From assembly GCF_029238675.1 (NCBI RefSeq), contig NZ_JAQWFR010000013.1, forward strand, positions 1 through 53,348: a stretch of DNA of 53,348 nt, in the 5' to 3' direction. The translations under genes and the position numbers were made by a program. The notes under the pieces were generated by a model. The model had not been told where the DNA came from and did not search any database. It saw nothing but the letters and a program-made list of their open reading frames with translations. Source of the stretch: Oceanicoccus sp. GTDB taxonomy: Bacteria > Pseudomonadota > Gammaproteobacteria > Pseudomonadales > Dasaniaceae. This document shows, one piece after another, positions 27,895 to 36,061 of the stretch. Position 1 is the first letter of the stretch. Each line of letters begins with the position of its first letter.

Positions 27895-29301
27895 ATGAGC
27901 GAAATACCCACGCTATCAGCCGCTGTGCTGGATTCACTGCAACAGATTGTTGGTACCGATAAAGTGCGTCAGGATGACGAGGCCCTAGCTACCTTTGGCA
28001 CTGACTGGACCAAGGTCTACCAGCCCCAGCCCAGCGCCATTGTCTTTCCAAAGACAATAGAGCAGGTACAAGCTATTGTGTGCCTGGCCAATGAGCATAA
28101 GTTGGCCCTGGTGCCTTCCGGTGGTCGTACCGGTTTATCTGCCGGTGCAGTGGCGGCTAACGGTGAGATTGTGGTGGCTTTTGATTACATGAACCAGATC
28201 TCCGATTTTGATCCGGTTGATCGCAGTGTAATTTGTCAGGCGGGCGTTATTACTGAGCAGTTACAAATGTACGCCGAGGAGCAGGGCCTGTTCTATCCGG
28301 TGGATTTTGCCTCCAGTGGTTCCAGTCAAATCGGCGGCAATATCAGCACCAATGCCGGCGGTATTAAGGTGATTAAATACGGCATGACCCGCGATTGGGT
28401 GGCGGGCTTAAAAGTTGTTACTGGCAATGGCGATATAGTTGACCTCAATCGCGGCCTGATGAAAAACAATGCCGGTTATGATTTGCGCCAACTGTTTATT
28501 GGTGCCGAAGGGACTTTAGGTTTTGTGGTTGAGGCGACTATGCGTTTATCACGCCAGCCAAGTAATCTAACAGCATTGGTATTGGGCGTTCCCGAGTTTT
28601 CAGCGATTATGGATGTTTTAAATACCTTCCAGTCTGAAATGGATTTAACCGCTTTTGAATTTTTCTCAGAAAAAGCGCTGCAGAAAGTGGTAGCCCATGC
28701 AGACTTACAGCGCCCTTTTGAAACAGAAGCTGAGTTTTATGCTTTATTAGAATTTGAAAATACTAATGAAGAAACAGAAGCGCTAGCGATGAGTTTATTT
28801 GAGCGCTGTATGGAAGAGGGCTGGGTATTAGATGGCACCATGAGCCAAAGCATTGAGCAGCTGAATACTTTATGGCGCTTGCGGGAAGATATTTCTGAAA
28901 CCATTTCCCAGTGGACGCCTTATAAAAACGATATTTCTACGGTAATTTCAAAAATCCCTGATTTCTTATCGGAAGTCGAAGCGGTGGTGAATAAAGAATA
29001 CCCCAATTTTGAAATTATCTGGTTTGGCCATATTGGCGATGGCAATGTGCATTTAAATATTCTTAAGCCTGATGATTTGGCGAAAGAAGAATTTTTTGAG
29101 CAGTGTAATAGAGTGAGCAAGTGGGTCTTTGAGATTGTTGAAAAATATCAGGGCAGTGTCTCAGCTGAACATGGTGTGGGGCTGACCAAGAAAGCCTATT
29201 TGCCTTATTCGCGCAGTGAGATTGAAATTGCTCTAATGAAGCAGGTAAAACAGGTTTTTGACCCGAATGGTGTCATGAACCCGGGTAAAATATTTGATTA
29301 A
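27895..29301 (+). CDS. FAD-linked dehydrogenase, probable D-2-hydroxyglutarate dehydrogenase
   Basis: 468 aa of the GlcD/D-lactate dehydrogenase (PCMH-type FAD) family. The FAD domain shows VPSGGRTGLSAGAVA (about 77-92), VDFASSGSSQIGGNISTNAGG and GAEGTLGFVVEATMRLS. The C-terminal domain shows WFGHIGDGNVHLNI and SAEHGVGLTKKAYL (metal and substrate residues). Known: in Pseudomonas stutzeri a D-2-hydroxyglutarate dehydrogenase pairs with SerA, removing the D-2-hydroxyglutarate SerA makes and so driving the unfavourable step. Here it is divergent from serA across 128 bp, which supports that role. Glycolate or D-lactate oxidation are alternatives, but no glcE/glcF-type partners lie nearby. Confidence 0.85.
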   Translation: MSEIPTLSAAVLDSLQQIVGTDKVRQDDEALATFGTDWTKVYQPQPSAIVFPKTIEQVQAIVCLANEHKLALVPSGGRTGLSAGAVAANGEIVVAFDYMNQISDFDPVDRSVICQAGVITEQLQMYAEEQGLFYPVDFASSGSSQIGGNISTNAGGIKVIKYGMTRDWVAGLKVVTGNGDIVDLNRGLMKNNAGYDLRQLFIGAEGTLGFVVEATMRLSRQPSNLTALVLGVPEFSAIMDVLNTFQSEMDLTAFEFFSEKALQKVVAHADLQRPFETEAEFYALLEFENTNEETEALAMSLFERCMEEGWVLDGTMSQSIEQLNTLWRLREDISETISQWTPYKNDISTVISKIPDFLSEVEAVVNKEYPNFEIIWFGHIGDGNVHLNILKPDDLAKEEFFEQCNRVSKWVFEIVEKYQGSVSAEHGVGLTKKAYLPYSRSEIEIALMKQVKQVFDPNGVMNPGKIFD

Positions 29302-29307
29302 CCCTTT

Positions 29308-29357
29308 GTCGTCCCCGCGCAGGCGGGGACCCAGATTCCCGCCTGCGCGGGAATGAC
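29308..29357. repeat. Minimal (50-bp) palindromic repeat: two arms, no core
   Basis: GTCGTCCCCGCGCAGGCGGGGACCCAG joined directly to ATTCCCGCCTGCGCGGGAATGAC. Both arms keep self-complementarity with different loop bases. It fills most of the 76-bp gap after the flavoprotein gene. Confidence 0.9.
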
Positions 29358-29377
29358 GGTGCTTTGAGGTTTTCCTA

Positions 29378-30073
29378 TTGCAAACATATAGTCATCAATT
29401 AGCTTCAGATATTCTCTGCACCGATCAGTTAGGTAAAATTGTCTGCGTTGGTCGTAACTATGCCGACCATGCCAAAGAATTAAATAATCCAGTCCCTAAG
29501 CAGCCGCTGTTATTTATTAAGCCAGCAACGGCAGCTGTTTCTATGTATCAACCTATTGCCATACCCCAGAACCTCGGCGCCTGCCATCATGAGTTGGAGA
29601 TGGCGATATTAATTGGTGAGCCTTTAACGCAGGCCTCAGAACAGCAAGTAGAGAAGGCGGTTGTTGGTATTGCATTAGGTCTGGATTTAACACTGCGTGA
29701 TGTTCAGGATGAGTTAAAAGCAAAAGGCCAGCCCTGGGAAAGAGCAAAGGCGTTTGATGGCTCTTGTCCTTTGTCGGCTTTTATAGAAGCCGATGGTGTT
29801 GATCTTCAGGCTTTGGATATCCAGCTGGAGATCAATGGCGTGTTAAAGCAATCTGGTAATACTGGTGGTATGTTATTTTCTGTAGTGACTTTGTTACAAG
29901 AGATTAGCCGGAGTTTTACCTTGCTGCCGGGTGATGTGGTTTTGACCGGCACACCGGCGGGGGTTGGCCCTTTGCAAAATGGTGACCGCTTAAAAGCCAG
30001 TTTGGGTGATTTAATCACTATAGAAACCACCGTCATTCCCGCCGTCGCGGGAACGACGGGTGGTGGAATCTAA
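29378..30073 (+). CDS. Fumarylacetoacetate hydrolase-family protein (YcgM/FAHD1-like)
   Basis: 231 aa. Family segments: [47 protein letters not shown] (metal-binding Glu pair), [35 protein letters not shown] and [20 protein letters not shown]. Close to E. coli YcgM in pattern. FAHD1-type enzymes act as oxaloacetate decarboxylases or acylpyruvate hydrolases; the substrate here is unknown. The start is TTG at 29378, with GAGG upstream and no suitable ATG; the N-terminus matches YcgM. The last 14 residues (from about [14 protein letters not shown]) are encoded by a repeat arm at 30032-30057 and flanking bases, replacing the usual family end. The stop overlaps that of the convergent chemoreceptor. 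Confidence 0.88.
   Translation: MQTYSHQLASDILCTDQLGKIVCVGRNYADHAKELNNPVPKQPLLFIKPATAAVSMYQPIAIPQNLGACHHELEMAILIGEPLTQASEQQVEKAVVGIALGLDLTLRDVQDELKAKGQPWERAKAFDGSCPLSAFIEADGVDLQALDIQLEINGVLKQSGNTGGMLFSVVTLLQEISRSFTLLPGDVVLTGTPAGVGPLQNGDRLKASLGDLITIETTVIPAVAGTTGGGI
30032..30057. repeat. Single repeat arm inside the 3' end of the FAH-family gene
   Basis: GTCATTCCCGCCGTCGCGGG AACGAC is one arm of the dispersed palindrome with a slightly altered loop. It is read in frame as VIPAVAGTT near the C-terminus, so the element appears to have supplied coding sequence. Confidence 0.82.
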
Positions 30074-31710
30074 GTGGTAAATTCATTGACCATTGAAGCC
30101 AAGTGACTGGCAGCTTCCTTAAGCTCAGTACTGGCCTGATCCACCTCTTTAATCTGGTGCTCAGAACTTTTGGCTACATCAGAAATATTAACCACATTGC
30201 GAGAAATTTCCTGGGATACCGACATCTGTTCATCGGTGGCGGTAGCAATTTGGCTGTTCATTTCTGTGATCATTGAAACCGCACCGGAAATAGCCATTAA
30301 TGAGGCGCCCGCTTTTTCTGCTTCGCTAACGGTGCGTTCCATTACCTCAGTACCATCGGCCATATTCTTAACCGCGTCTTGAGTTCCGTCTTGCAGGCGC
30401 TCAATCATTTCCTGAATTTCTTGCGTGGACTCTTGAGTCCGTTGCGCCAGTGAGCGCACTTCATCGGCTACAACCGCAAAGCCCCGGCCCTGTTCACCGG
30501 CTCGCGCCGCCTCGATAGCTGCGTTTAAGGCCAGTAGGTTGGTTTGTTCGGCAATGCTGCGAATAACATCCAGTATCGATCCGATAGTCGAGCTGTCATC
30601 GGCAACCCGATTGATGACATCACTGGCATTATTAATACGGGCGGAAAGGCTGTTAATAGAGTGAATAGCCTGCTCAAGAATTTGTGTGCCTTCGTCGGTT
30701 TCACGGTTGGCTTCCGTCGCCGCTTCAGCTGCTTGTTGGGCATTGCGGTTAACTTCTTCAATTGCGTTGGTCATTTCGGTGGAAGCGATGGCTACCTGGT
30801 CGGTTTCACGGTTTTGAACGGTGACGCCTTCACGGGTCAACTCGGTGGTATTAGACAGGATGCTGGCATAGACCTGCAGCTGGCTACTAGTCGTGCCCAC
30901 ATCTTCAATAATGTCGTGGAATTTATCCATCATCCGCTGGAAAGCGCTGGCAACCTGGCCGATTTCATCTTTTTGCTCAATGCAGACTTTAACGGTGAGA
31001 TCCTGGTCGCGGTCCACCTGCTCAATCAGGGTGCGTAGTTCATTTAGCGGGCCCGAGATGCTGCGGCCTACCCATACACCGGAGGCAACCATAATAATAA
31101 TAGCGACAGCACCCACGGTAATCGAAACACTCAAAGAGTCATCGTAAACCTGTTGGGCAGCGGTGCGCTCCTGCCTGGCTATCTTTAATTGCAGTTCAAT
31201 CAAGGTGGCAATTTGCTCGGCGATAGGGTCTATAGACTCAAACAGGCCGCTGTTGTAGTCGGTAATTAAAGTGTTGCCGCCTTCATCAAACTGCAGCGTG
31301 TCACCCATCTCTGCCAGCATTTCAGCGGCTTCGATAATAATACCTTCAGCATCCGGAAACAGCGCTTCAGTGGCTCTAACGGTCTGGCTTTCATCGGTGT
31401 TAAGGGCGCCTTTGGTGTACTGCGCCCAATTGTCTTTAATCACCTTTTGACCCCGTTCTAATTCCAGCAATGCCTGGTCCGGGCTGACCAGGCCGTTGTC
31501 CGCTTTGTTGATTGCATTGATGATAGCGGTATAGCCATCCATCGTGCTTTTAAGCTGGGTCAGGGGGACTAGCCTGTCGTCATAAATTCTTCCAACACCT
31601 TGATTTATAACAGAAAAAGAGGATAGGGATGAGACAACCAGTGCAACAATAATAACCAGTGGAATACCCACCAGAATGGCTAATCGTTGACCGACATTAA
31701 GACTTTTCAT
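30070..31710 (-). CDS. Methyl-accepting chemotaxis protein
   Basis: 546 aa transmembrane receptor. First membrane segment about residues 11-31, periplasmic helical domain about 32-194 (four-helix-bundle type by length and helix pattern), second membrane segment about 195-215, HAMP about 216-268, and a cytoplasmic signalling coiled coil. The conserved hairpin tip [33 protein letters not shown] lies at about 390-425. The ligand is unknown. The C-terminus lacks an obvious CheR-docking pentapeptide (ends MVNEFTT). Monocistronic: it is convergent with the FAH-family gene, with overlapping stops, and rpiA upstream lies 181 bp away on the same strand. The tip is the standard EAARAG type, unlike PilJ, so it probably signals to a different (flagellar or other) kinase not in this window. 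Confidence 0.93.
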   Translation of the reverse strand: MKSLNVGQRLAILVGIPLVIIVALVVSSLSSFSVINQGVGRIYDDRLVPLTQLKSTMDGYTAIINAINKADNGLVSPDQALLELERGQKVIKDNWAQYTKGALNTDESQTVRATEALFPDAEGIIIEAAEMLAEMGDTLQFDEGGNTLITDYNSGLFESIDPIAEQIATLIELQLKIARQERTAAQQVYDDSLSVSITVGAVAIIIMVASGVWVGRSISGPLNELRTLIEQVDRDQDLTVKVCIEQKDEIGQVASAFQRMMDKFHDIIEDVGTTSSQLQVYASILSNTTELTREGVTVQNRETDQVAIASTEMTNAIEEVNRNAQQAAEAATEANRETDEGTQILEQAIHSINSLSARINNASDVINRVADDSSTIGSILDVIRSIAEQTNLLALNAAIEAARAGEQGRGFAVVADEVRSLAQRTQESTQEIQEMIERLQDGTQDAVKNMADGTEVMERTVSEAEKAGASLMAISGAVSMITEMNSQIATATDEQMSVSQEISRNVVNISDVAKSSEHQIKEVDQASTELKEAASHLASMVNEFTT

Positions 31711-31891
31711 TAACGGTACACCTACATAAATTTGACGGTAAACAGGGTAACCCGATTTAACACTTTCGACAGGGATTACTTAACATATTTGACTCGTAAG
31801 TATAGGAGTAATCTCTAGTAATGCGTTATGTTGGCAGCTATTTATATCTGTTTAATGAAGATATTTTGATCTTGGCGGGGGCTGATGGTAA

Positions 31892-32575
31892 TCAGCTTAA
31901 TCGTTTAATGCCATCGGGGGTGGCCAGCAGCAATATATCTGCTGGCCTGGTGGCGAATATACCATTGGTAACGACACCGGTAATATTATTAATCTTTTGC
32001 TCGGTTTCGCCGGGATTGGGGATCATAAAGTTAAAGACGTCGAGAATAATATTGCCGTTGTCGGTAACAACACCTTCACGATATACCGGGTCACCTCCCA
32101 ATTTGACCAGCTCCCTGGCCACATGACTGCGGGCCATGGGGATCACTTCTACCGGTAGTGGGAATTGCCCCAGCTGATCGACCAGCTTGCTGCCATCGGC
32201 AATGCAAACAAACTCTTTGGCCACGGCGGCTACAATTTTCTCGCGGGTTAAGGCGGCGCCACCGCCTTTAATCAAGGCAAGTTGTGGGTCAGACTCATCG
32301 GCACCATCGACATAGACGGTGATTTCATCCACCGCATTTAAGTCAAATACGGGAATGCCGTGTTTCCTCAGTCGCTCAGCGGAGGCCTCGGAGCTTGCAA
32401 CGGTGGCATTGACCTGGCCTTTGATCTCCGCCAGATAATCAATAAAGTAATTAGCGGTTGAGCCGGTGCCAATACCGATTACGCTGTCGTCTTCAATTTT
32501 AGGCTTGATGTAATCCAGGGCGGCACGGGCAACGGCTTGTTTGAGTTCGTCTTGGGACATTGTCATTGTCGTCAT
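31892..32575 (-). CDS. rpiA: Ribose-5-phosphate isomerase A
   Basis: Interconverts ribose 5-phosphate and ribulose 5-phosphate. Family features: [95 protein letters not shown] and [12 protein letters not shown]. Start choice: homology begins at [10 protein letters not shown] (ATG 32560), but the only Shine-Dalgarno (AAGG) is 9 nt before ATG 32575, giving [11 protein letters not shown]. The frame stays open to an ATG at 32614. About 227 aa from 32575. Divergent from ilvA, the same arrangement as in Pseudomonas. Confidence 0.95.
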   Translation of the reverse strand: MTTMTMSQDELKQAVARAALDYIKPKIEDDSVIGIGTGSTANYFIDYLAEIKGQVNATVASSEASAERLRKHGIPVFDLNAVDEITVYVDGADESDPQLALIKGGGAALTREKIVAAVAKEFVCIADGSKLVDQLGQFPLPVEVIPMARSHVARELVKLGGDPVYREGVVTDNGNIILDVFNFMIPNPGETEQKINNITGVVTNGIFATRPADILLLATPDGIKRLS

Positions 32576-32717
32576 TGATGGCGGCCTTATAGCTGAGCTA
32601 GTGAAGGTCGCCATTATAGGGTTGCTATGAATGATCGGCTACTAATAGATGGGAGATTGTGCTGAATTTTTCGTCTTAAGGTATTAGTATGCATGCTTTA
32701 CAGGAGAGAGTTGCCCA

Positions 32718-34250
32718 ATGCCACAGCGTTATATCAAGAAAATCCTCGATGCCCGTGTTTACGATGTCGCTATCGAGACGCCCATAGATGAAGCTCCATT
32801 ACTGAGTAAGCGCTTTAACAACCATATTTTATTAAAGCGGGAAGACTTGCAGCCGATTTTTTCTTTTAAGCTCCGTGGCGCTTACAACAAGATGATGCAT
32901 CTCAGTGATGAGGAGTTGGCCAGGGGAGTGGTTGCAGCTTCTGCGGGTAACCATGCCCAGGGGCTTGCCCTGGCAGCGTTAAAGCTTGGGGTTAAGGCGA
33001 TTATCGTGATGCCCAAAACCACACCGGCAATTAAAGTGGATGCTGTACGTAGCCGCGGTGCCAAAGTGGTGCTCCATGGTGACACGTATGATGAGGCGTC
33101 TACCCATGCCAAAAAACTCGTTGAAGAAAAAGGCCTGGTCTATATCCACCCTTATGACGATCCTGATGTGATTGCCGGGCAGGGCACTATCGGCATGGAA
33201 ATTTTGCGCCAACTTAGCGGCCCCCTGGATGCGATCTTTGTACCGGTGGGTGGCGGAGGTTTATTGGCGGGTGTTGCCGCCTATGTGAAATACGTTCGTC
33301 CCGATGTCAAAGTGATTGGTGTTGAGCCGGAAGATGCCGCTTGTTTAAAAGCCGCGATGGAAAAAAACCGACGCGTCACCTTGCCCCATGTCGGTATTTT
33401 TGCCGACGGTGTAGCGGTAGCGCAAATAGGCAAAGAAACTTTTCGGGTGATTCGTAAAACCGTTGATGAGGTCATTACCGCCAGCACGGATGAAATGTGC
33501 GCGGCCATAAAAGATATTTTTGATGACAACCGCTCAATCGCAGAACCGGCTGGCGCCCTGGCCCTGGCCGGCTTAAAAAAATACGTTGAGCAAAATAATG
33601 TGCAAGGCCAAACCCTGGTGGCGATTGAAAGTGGTGCCAATACCAACTTTGATCGCCTGCGTTATATTTCTGAGCGCACCGAGATTGGTGAAAAGCGCGA
33701 AGCGGTTATCAGCGTTACCATCCCCGAGCGCCCCGGCAGTTTTAAAAAGTTTTGCTCGGCTTTAGGTAAGCGCAATATCACCGAGTTTAATTATCGCTAT
33801 GGTCACCAGCGTGATGCACAGATTTTTGTGGGAGTGCAGGTCACCCCCGGGGGCAATGATCGCGAAGAACTTATCGCCGGCCTTGAGGCAAAACAATACC
33901 CGGTGATGGATTTAACCGATAACGAAATGGCTAAGCTGCATATTCGTCATATGGTGGGTGGGCATGCACCGGCTGAAGTGCCAGAAGAAGTGGTCTATCG
34001 CTTTGAGTTTCCAGAGCGCCCCGGCGCCTTGCTAAACTTTTTAAGCAGGCTGGGCCAGCAGTGGAATATTTCGATGTTTCATTACCGAAATCACGGTGCG
34101 GCCTATGGTCGTGTTTTGGTGGGCTTGCAGGCCTCCAGGGCTGACCGTAAATCGCTGGAGGCTTTTTTTACCCAGTTGCAATATTCCTATCAGGAAGAGA
34201 CAGATAACCCCGCTTACCAGCTATTTTTAAGTGGCCAAACCGGTGCATAG
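32718..34250 (+). CDS. ilvA: Threonine ammonia-lyase, biosynthetic
   Basis: PLP enzyme deaminating threonine to 2-oxobutyrate, the first step of isoleucine synthesis. 510 aa. PLP Lys lies in FSFKLRGAYNKM (residue 51). Also SAGNHAQGLALAALKLG, the glycine loop VPVGGGGLLAGVAAYVKYV and EPAGALALAGLKKY. The C-terminal third has two ACT-like regulatory domains (VTIPERPGSFKKFCSALG and FEFPERPGALLNFLSRLG) for isoleucine feedback. This length with two domains is the biosynthetic rather than catabolic form. AGGAGAG lies 9 nt upstream of the ATG. No ilv leader peptide or attenuator was seen upstream. Confidence 0.96.
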   Translation: MPQRYIKKILDARVYDVAIETPIDEAPLLSKRFNNHILLKREDLQPIFSFKLRGAYNKMMHLSDEELARGVVAASAGNHAQGLALAALKLGVKAIIVMPKTTPAIKVDAVRSRGAKVVLHGDTYDEASTHAKKLVEEKGLVYIHPYDDPDVIAGQGTIGMEILRQLSGPLDAIFVPVGGGGLLAGVAAYVKYVRPDVKVIGVEPEDAACLKAAMEKNRRVTLPHVGIFADGVAVAQIGKETFRVIRKTVDEVITASTDEMCAAIKDIFDDNRSIAEPAGALALAGLKKYVEQNNVQGQTLVAIESGANTNFDRLRYISERTEIGEKREAVISVTIPERPGSFKKFCSALGKRNITEFNYRYGHQRDAQIFVGVQVTPGGNDREELIAGLEAKQYPVMDLTDNEMAKLHIRHMVGGHAPAEVPEEVVYRFEFPERPGALLNFLSRLGQQWNISMFHYRNHGAAYGRVLVGLQASRADRKSLEAFFTQLQYSYQEETDNPAYQLFLSGQTGA

Positions 34251-34279
34251 CCGAGGTCAAGTTGGTGTTATTTAGTGCG

Positions 34280-34301
34280 GGGCTTAATCGGGGGTTAGCC
34301 C
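34280..34301 (+). terminator. Stem-loop after ilvA, possible terminator
   Basis: GGGCT(t)AA pairs with TTAGCCC around a G-rich loop, 30 bp after the ilvA stop. There is one bulged T and no T-run downstream, so a factor-independent terminator is uncertain. Confidence 0.3.
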
Positions 34302-34450
34302 TATTAGCTGCTGCAGCTTAAGACGGAAGTATTTAACTGTTTGAAAATATTACTAAAATAAAAAGCCTCCCCCTTTCCTGCCCCTCTGGCACGGTTCTTG
34401 AAACACTCCAGGCAATCGCCGTTATGTATCGCCATGCGTCGTAGCGAACC

Positions 34451-34476
34451 GTTGTTCCCGCGCAGCCGGGAATAAC
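34451..34476. repeat. Degenerate single repeat arm
   Basis: GTTGTTCCCGCGCAGCCGGG AATAAC resembles one arm of the dispersed palindrome (GTCATTCCCGCG..GGGAATGAC) with several changes that keep the outer pairs GTT/AAC. Probably an old, decayed copy. Confidence 0.6.
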
Positions 34477-34622
34477 GCTCTTTTGCGACCGGGTTAACAC
34501 AGCTTATAAAGCGGCCGTCACAAGATAGCAAACAGGGCTTTGCAGGCGGTTCGGTTTTTCTTTAGTTTTAAAGGGCAACGGCAAAACAGCCAATTAAACA
34601 GCGTTTGTCAGGGGAATAGAAT

Positions 34623-34715
34623 ATGACTAAAAATGTAGATGCACTAGCAGTAACCGTTATCTTATTTAGTGTAGGTACGGTGGTAACCGGAACTTTACAG
34701 ATGTTATGGGCTTAG
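34623..34715 (+). CDS. Tiny hydrophobic membrane ORF (30 aa)
   Basis: ATG at 34623 with AGGGG 8 nt upstream encodes 30 residues, starting MTKNVDALAVTVILF and ending LQMLWA. After a short polar N-terminus (TKNVD), the rest is one hydrophobic stretch of membrane-spanning length. It ends 2 bp before the stop of convergent fthC. Good ribosome binding site, clean single-span composition and a compact position favour a real small membrane protein. I do not recognise a family, so the function is unknown. It could be a small subunit or regulator of a membrane complex encoded elsewhere. Confidence 0.55.
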   Translation: MTKNVDALAVTVILFSVGTVVTGTLQMLWA

Positions 34716-34717
34716 CT

Positions 34718-35302
34718 TTAGTTAATCACTTCCCTGTCAGTAGCAATGGTTGGCAGCGGAATATCCCAGCTCTCCTGTTCTAATAACTCTACTTCCTGGC
34801 ACTGATGCGCCAAGCCCACCAAGTGCGGTTGTTTCATCTTCGGTATAAGCTGGCTGTTTTCAAAACAGCGATCATAAAAACCTCCTCCCATTCCTAATCG
34901 CCCACCATGGCGGTCAAAACCCACTAGCGGTAAGAACACCATATCCAGTTCAAAGGCATCTATACGTTGGCTGTTGTCGGCGGGCTCCGGTATGCCAAAG
35001 CGATTGGGGGTCAGGCGATCACCAGGTTGGTAGCGGACAAACCATAGTTCATCACCTGCTACCACAGGCAGGTAGCAGCGACGATTTTGCTGGTGTGCCA
35101 TAAGCAATAAGGGGAGGGGGTCAATTTCGCCATCATTGGCCAGGTAAAAGGCGATATCCTGGTGGCGGCCAAAGAGTTCAGCACCGCTGACCTGACGCTC
35201 AAGTTGCTGGCTGGCTATCTGCTGTTGTTGTTCCGATAGTGCCCGGCGCCTGGATCTGAGGCTTTGGCGCAGTTGCTGGCGTGATGTGGACACTGGTTCC
35301 AA
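34718..35302 (-). CDS. 5-formyltetrahydrofolate cyclo-ligase
   Basis: ATP-dependent enzyme (FthC/YgfA/Fau family) turning 5-formyl-THF into 5,10-methenyl-THF, a folate salvage step. 194 aa. Features: an Arg-rich N-terminus (RQQLRQSLRSRRRALSEQQ), AFYLANDGEIDPLPLLLMA, RCYLPVV, PLVGFDRHGGRLGMGGGFYDRCF (nucleotide/substrate loop) and GLAHQCQEVE. The start is TTG at 35302 with GAAGAG upstream; a GTG three codons in is an alternative. It lies just downstream of 6S RNA on the same strand, the conserved ssrS-ygfA arrangement of gammaproteobacteria, and may be made from the same primary transcript. No common ATG is available. Confidence 0.93.
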   Translation of the reverse strand: MEPVSTSRQQLRQSLRSRRRALSEQQQQIASQQLERQVSGAELFGRHQDIAFYLANDGEIDPLPLLLMAHQQNRRCYLPVVAGDELWFVRYQPGDRLTPNRFGIPEPADNSQRIDAFELDMVFLPLVGFDRHGGRLGMGGGFYDRCFENSQLIPKMKQPHLVGLAHQCQEVELLEQESWDIPLPTIATDREVIN

Positions 35303-35309
35303 GATAATC

Positions 35310-35337
35310 GCTCTTCAGTGAGGCGTAAAATAAGAGC
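35310..35337 (-). promoter_or_regulatory. Hairpin covering the fthC ribosome binding site
   Basis: GCTCTT (minus strand 35337-35332 region, the 3' edge of 6S RNA) can pair with AAGAGC (35315-35310), which contains the fthC Shine-Dalgarno. The loop is 16 nt. In an uncleaved 6S-fthC transcript this would hide the binding site. Confidence 0.4.
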
Positions 35338-35512
35338 TTCCCAGAATACCGCTGACAACATGGCCCTTGAACCCAACGGTTCAAGGTGGTGGTTCCCGTG
35401 CTATATCGGGCTTCCCGTCGAGCAGGCATGCACGCCAATAGCACTAAAACCTCCGGGGGTAATGCGCATCGGCTCAGGGGTCTAAGCTGTCTGGCAAATA
35501 TCCCAGGGAGCA
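35336..35512 (-). ncRNA. ssrS: 6S RNA
   Basis: Recognised on the minus strand by the 6S hallmarks also present in E. coli: CCCCTGAGCCGAT on the 5' side (from 35480), GCATGCCTGCTCG in the apical part, GGTTTTAGTG, and the 3' segment CACCTTGAACC...GGGTTCAAGG (35387-35366 region). The 5' end (GCTCCCTGGGATATTTGCC) pairs with the 3' end (GGTATTCTGGGAAGC) to form the long closing stem, with an unpaired central bubble that mimics an open promoter. About 177 nt, normal for the family. It binds RNA polymerase holoenzyme and damps transcription in stationary phase. Flanked by zapA upstream and fthC downstream, as in Pseudomonas and E. coli. The ends are estimates. Confidence 0.9.
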
Positions 35513-35518
35513 GCAGCG

Positions 35519-35524
35519 ATTATA
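35519..35524 (-). promoter_or_regulatory. -10 box of the 6S RNA promoter
   Basis: A consensus TATAAT on the minus strand lies 6-7 nt before the expected 6S 5' end. No good -35 hexamer is seen at 16-18 bp spacing. A palindromic repeat begins about 34 bp further upstream. Confidence 0.65.
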
Positions 35525-35557
35525 ACTGAGAAATAGGCGGCTAGTAATAAAACATCT

Positions 35558-35658
35558 GTCATTCCCGCGCATGCGGGAATCCAGCGCTGTAGATTTCCGC
35601 CTTGGCGGAAATAACAGCATAAGTATGCAGTGTGGGTTCCCGCCTGCGCGGGAATGAC
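35558..35658. repeat. Full-length palindromic repeat
   Basis: Arms GTCATTCCCGCGCATGCGGG and CGCCTGCGCGGGAATGAC around TTTCCGCCTTGGCGGAAATAACAGCATAAGTATGCAG. Sits between the zapA stop (4 bp away) and the 6S promoter, so it may insulate the two. Confidence 0.92.
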
Positions 35659-35662
35659 GGTG

Positions 35663-35986
35663 TTAGCCGATTTCTAGCTGACGAAAACGGTGCAGGGCTT
35701 CATCTAGTTTAGAGTTAAGGTTTTTTAACTGGGCGCTGCCTGGGGCTTTGGCGTTATCGTCCGCTGGGGCTGAATCGCCATCTTGCTGAATTAATTCATT
35801 GCTGATGTTTAACGCCGCCATAACGGCAATACGCTCAAGGCCAATCACTTTGCCATTGGCGCGGATATTACGCATTTGCTGGTCCAGATACCGGGCAGAC
35901 TGAGCCAAGGCTTCCTGTTGTCCAGGAGGACAGGCGACTTGATACTCCTTGTCCAGTAGTTTGACGATTACAGTCTCATTGCTCAC
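35663..35986 (-). CDS. zapA: Cell division protein ZapA
   Basis: Small FtsZ-associated protein (107 aa) that bundles FtsZ filaments at midcell. Features: VIVKLLDKEYQVACPPGQQEALAQSARYLDQQMRNIR (ZapA head domain), then GLERIAVMAALNISNEL and a C-terminal coiled coil. Second gene of a minus-strand pair with the TIGR02449-like gene, 75 bp downstream of it. The same pair lies beside ssrS and ygfB in Pseudomonas. The acidic patch QDGDSAPADDNAKA separates head from coil. Confidence 0.93.
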   Translation of the reverse strand: MSNETVIVKLLDKEYQVACPPGQQEALAQSARYLDQQMRNIRANGKVIGLERIAVMAALNISNELIQQDGDSAPADDNAKAPGSAQLKNLNSKLDEALHRFRQLEIG

Positions 35987-36007
35987 GGTTCTTGCCTCAA
36001 TTACGTT

Positions 36008-36051
36008 TTACTACAGTGTTACTACAGTGTTACTACAGTATCACTGCGGTA
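36008..36051. repeat. 11-bp tandem repeat, about four copies
   Basis: TTACTACAGTG is repeated twice exactly (36008-36029), then as TTACTACAGTA and TCACTGCGGTA. It lies in the 75-bp gap upstream of zapA. The period is about one helical turn, so it could be a repeated protein-binding site or simple slippage product. Confidence 0.75.
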
Positions 36052-36061
36052 TTGCTGATAT

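Larger units (their letters stand above)
34251..34622. other. Intergenic region after ilvA
   Basis: A 372-bp stretch with no convincing gene. It holds a stem-loop just after ilvA (34280-34301), an A-rich tract near 34348-34362, one degenerate repeat arm (34451-34476), and the ribosome binding site of a tiny ORF at its right end (AGGGG at 34610). A 75-codon minus-strand frame (34304-34531) runs through the repeat arm and looks non-coding. Confidence 0.5.

Noticed and set aside
30544..31038. 164-codon plus-strand ORF inside the chemoreceptor gene
   Set aside because: Antisense shadow of a clear receptor; no family features and no start signal.
31821..32126. 101-codon plus-strand ORF opposite the rpiA end
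   Set aside because: Mostly antisense to rpiA; the product has no recognisable feature.
32576..32614. Longer N-terminus for RpiA
   Set aside because: The ATG at 32614 lacks a ribosome binding site and adds residues unrelated to the family.
34304..34531. 75-codon minus-strand ORF after ilvA
   Set aside because: It runs through a decayed repeat arm, has no good ribosome binding site, and its composition looks random.
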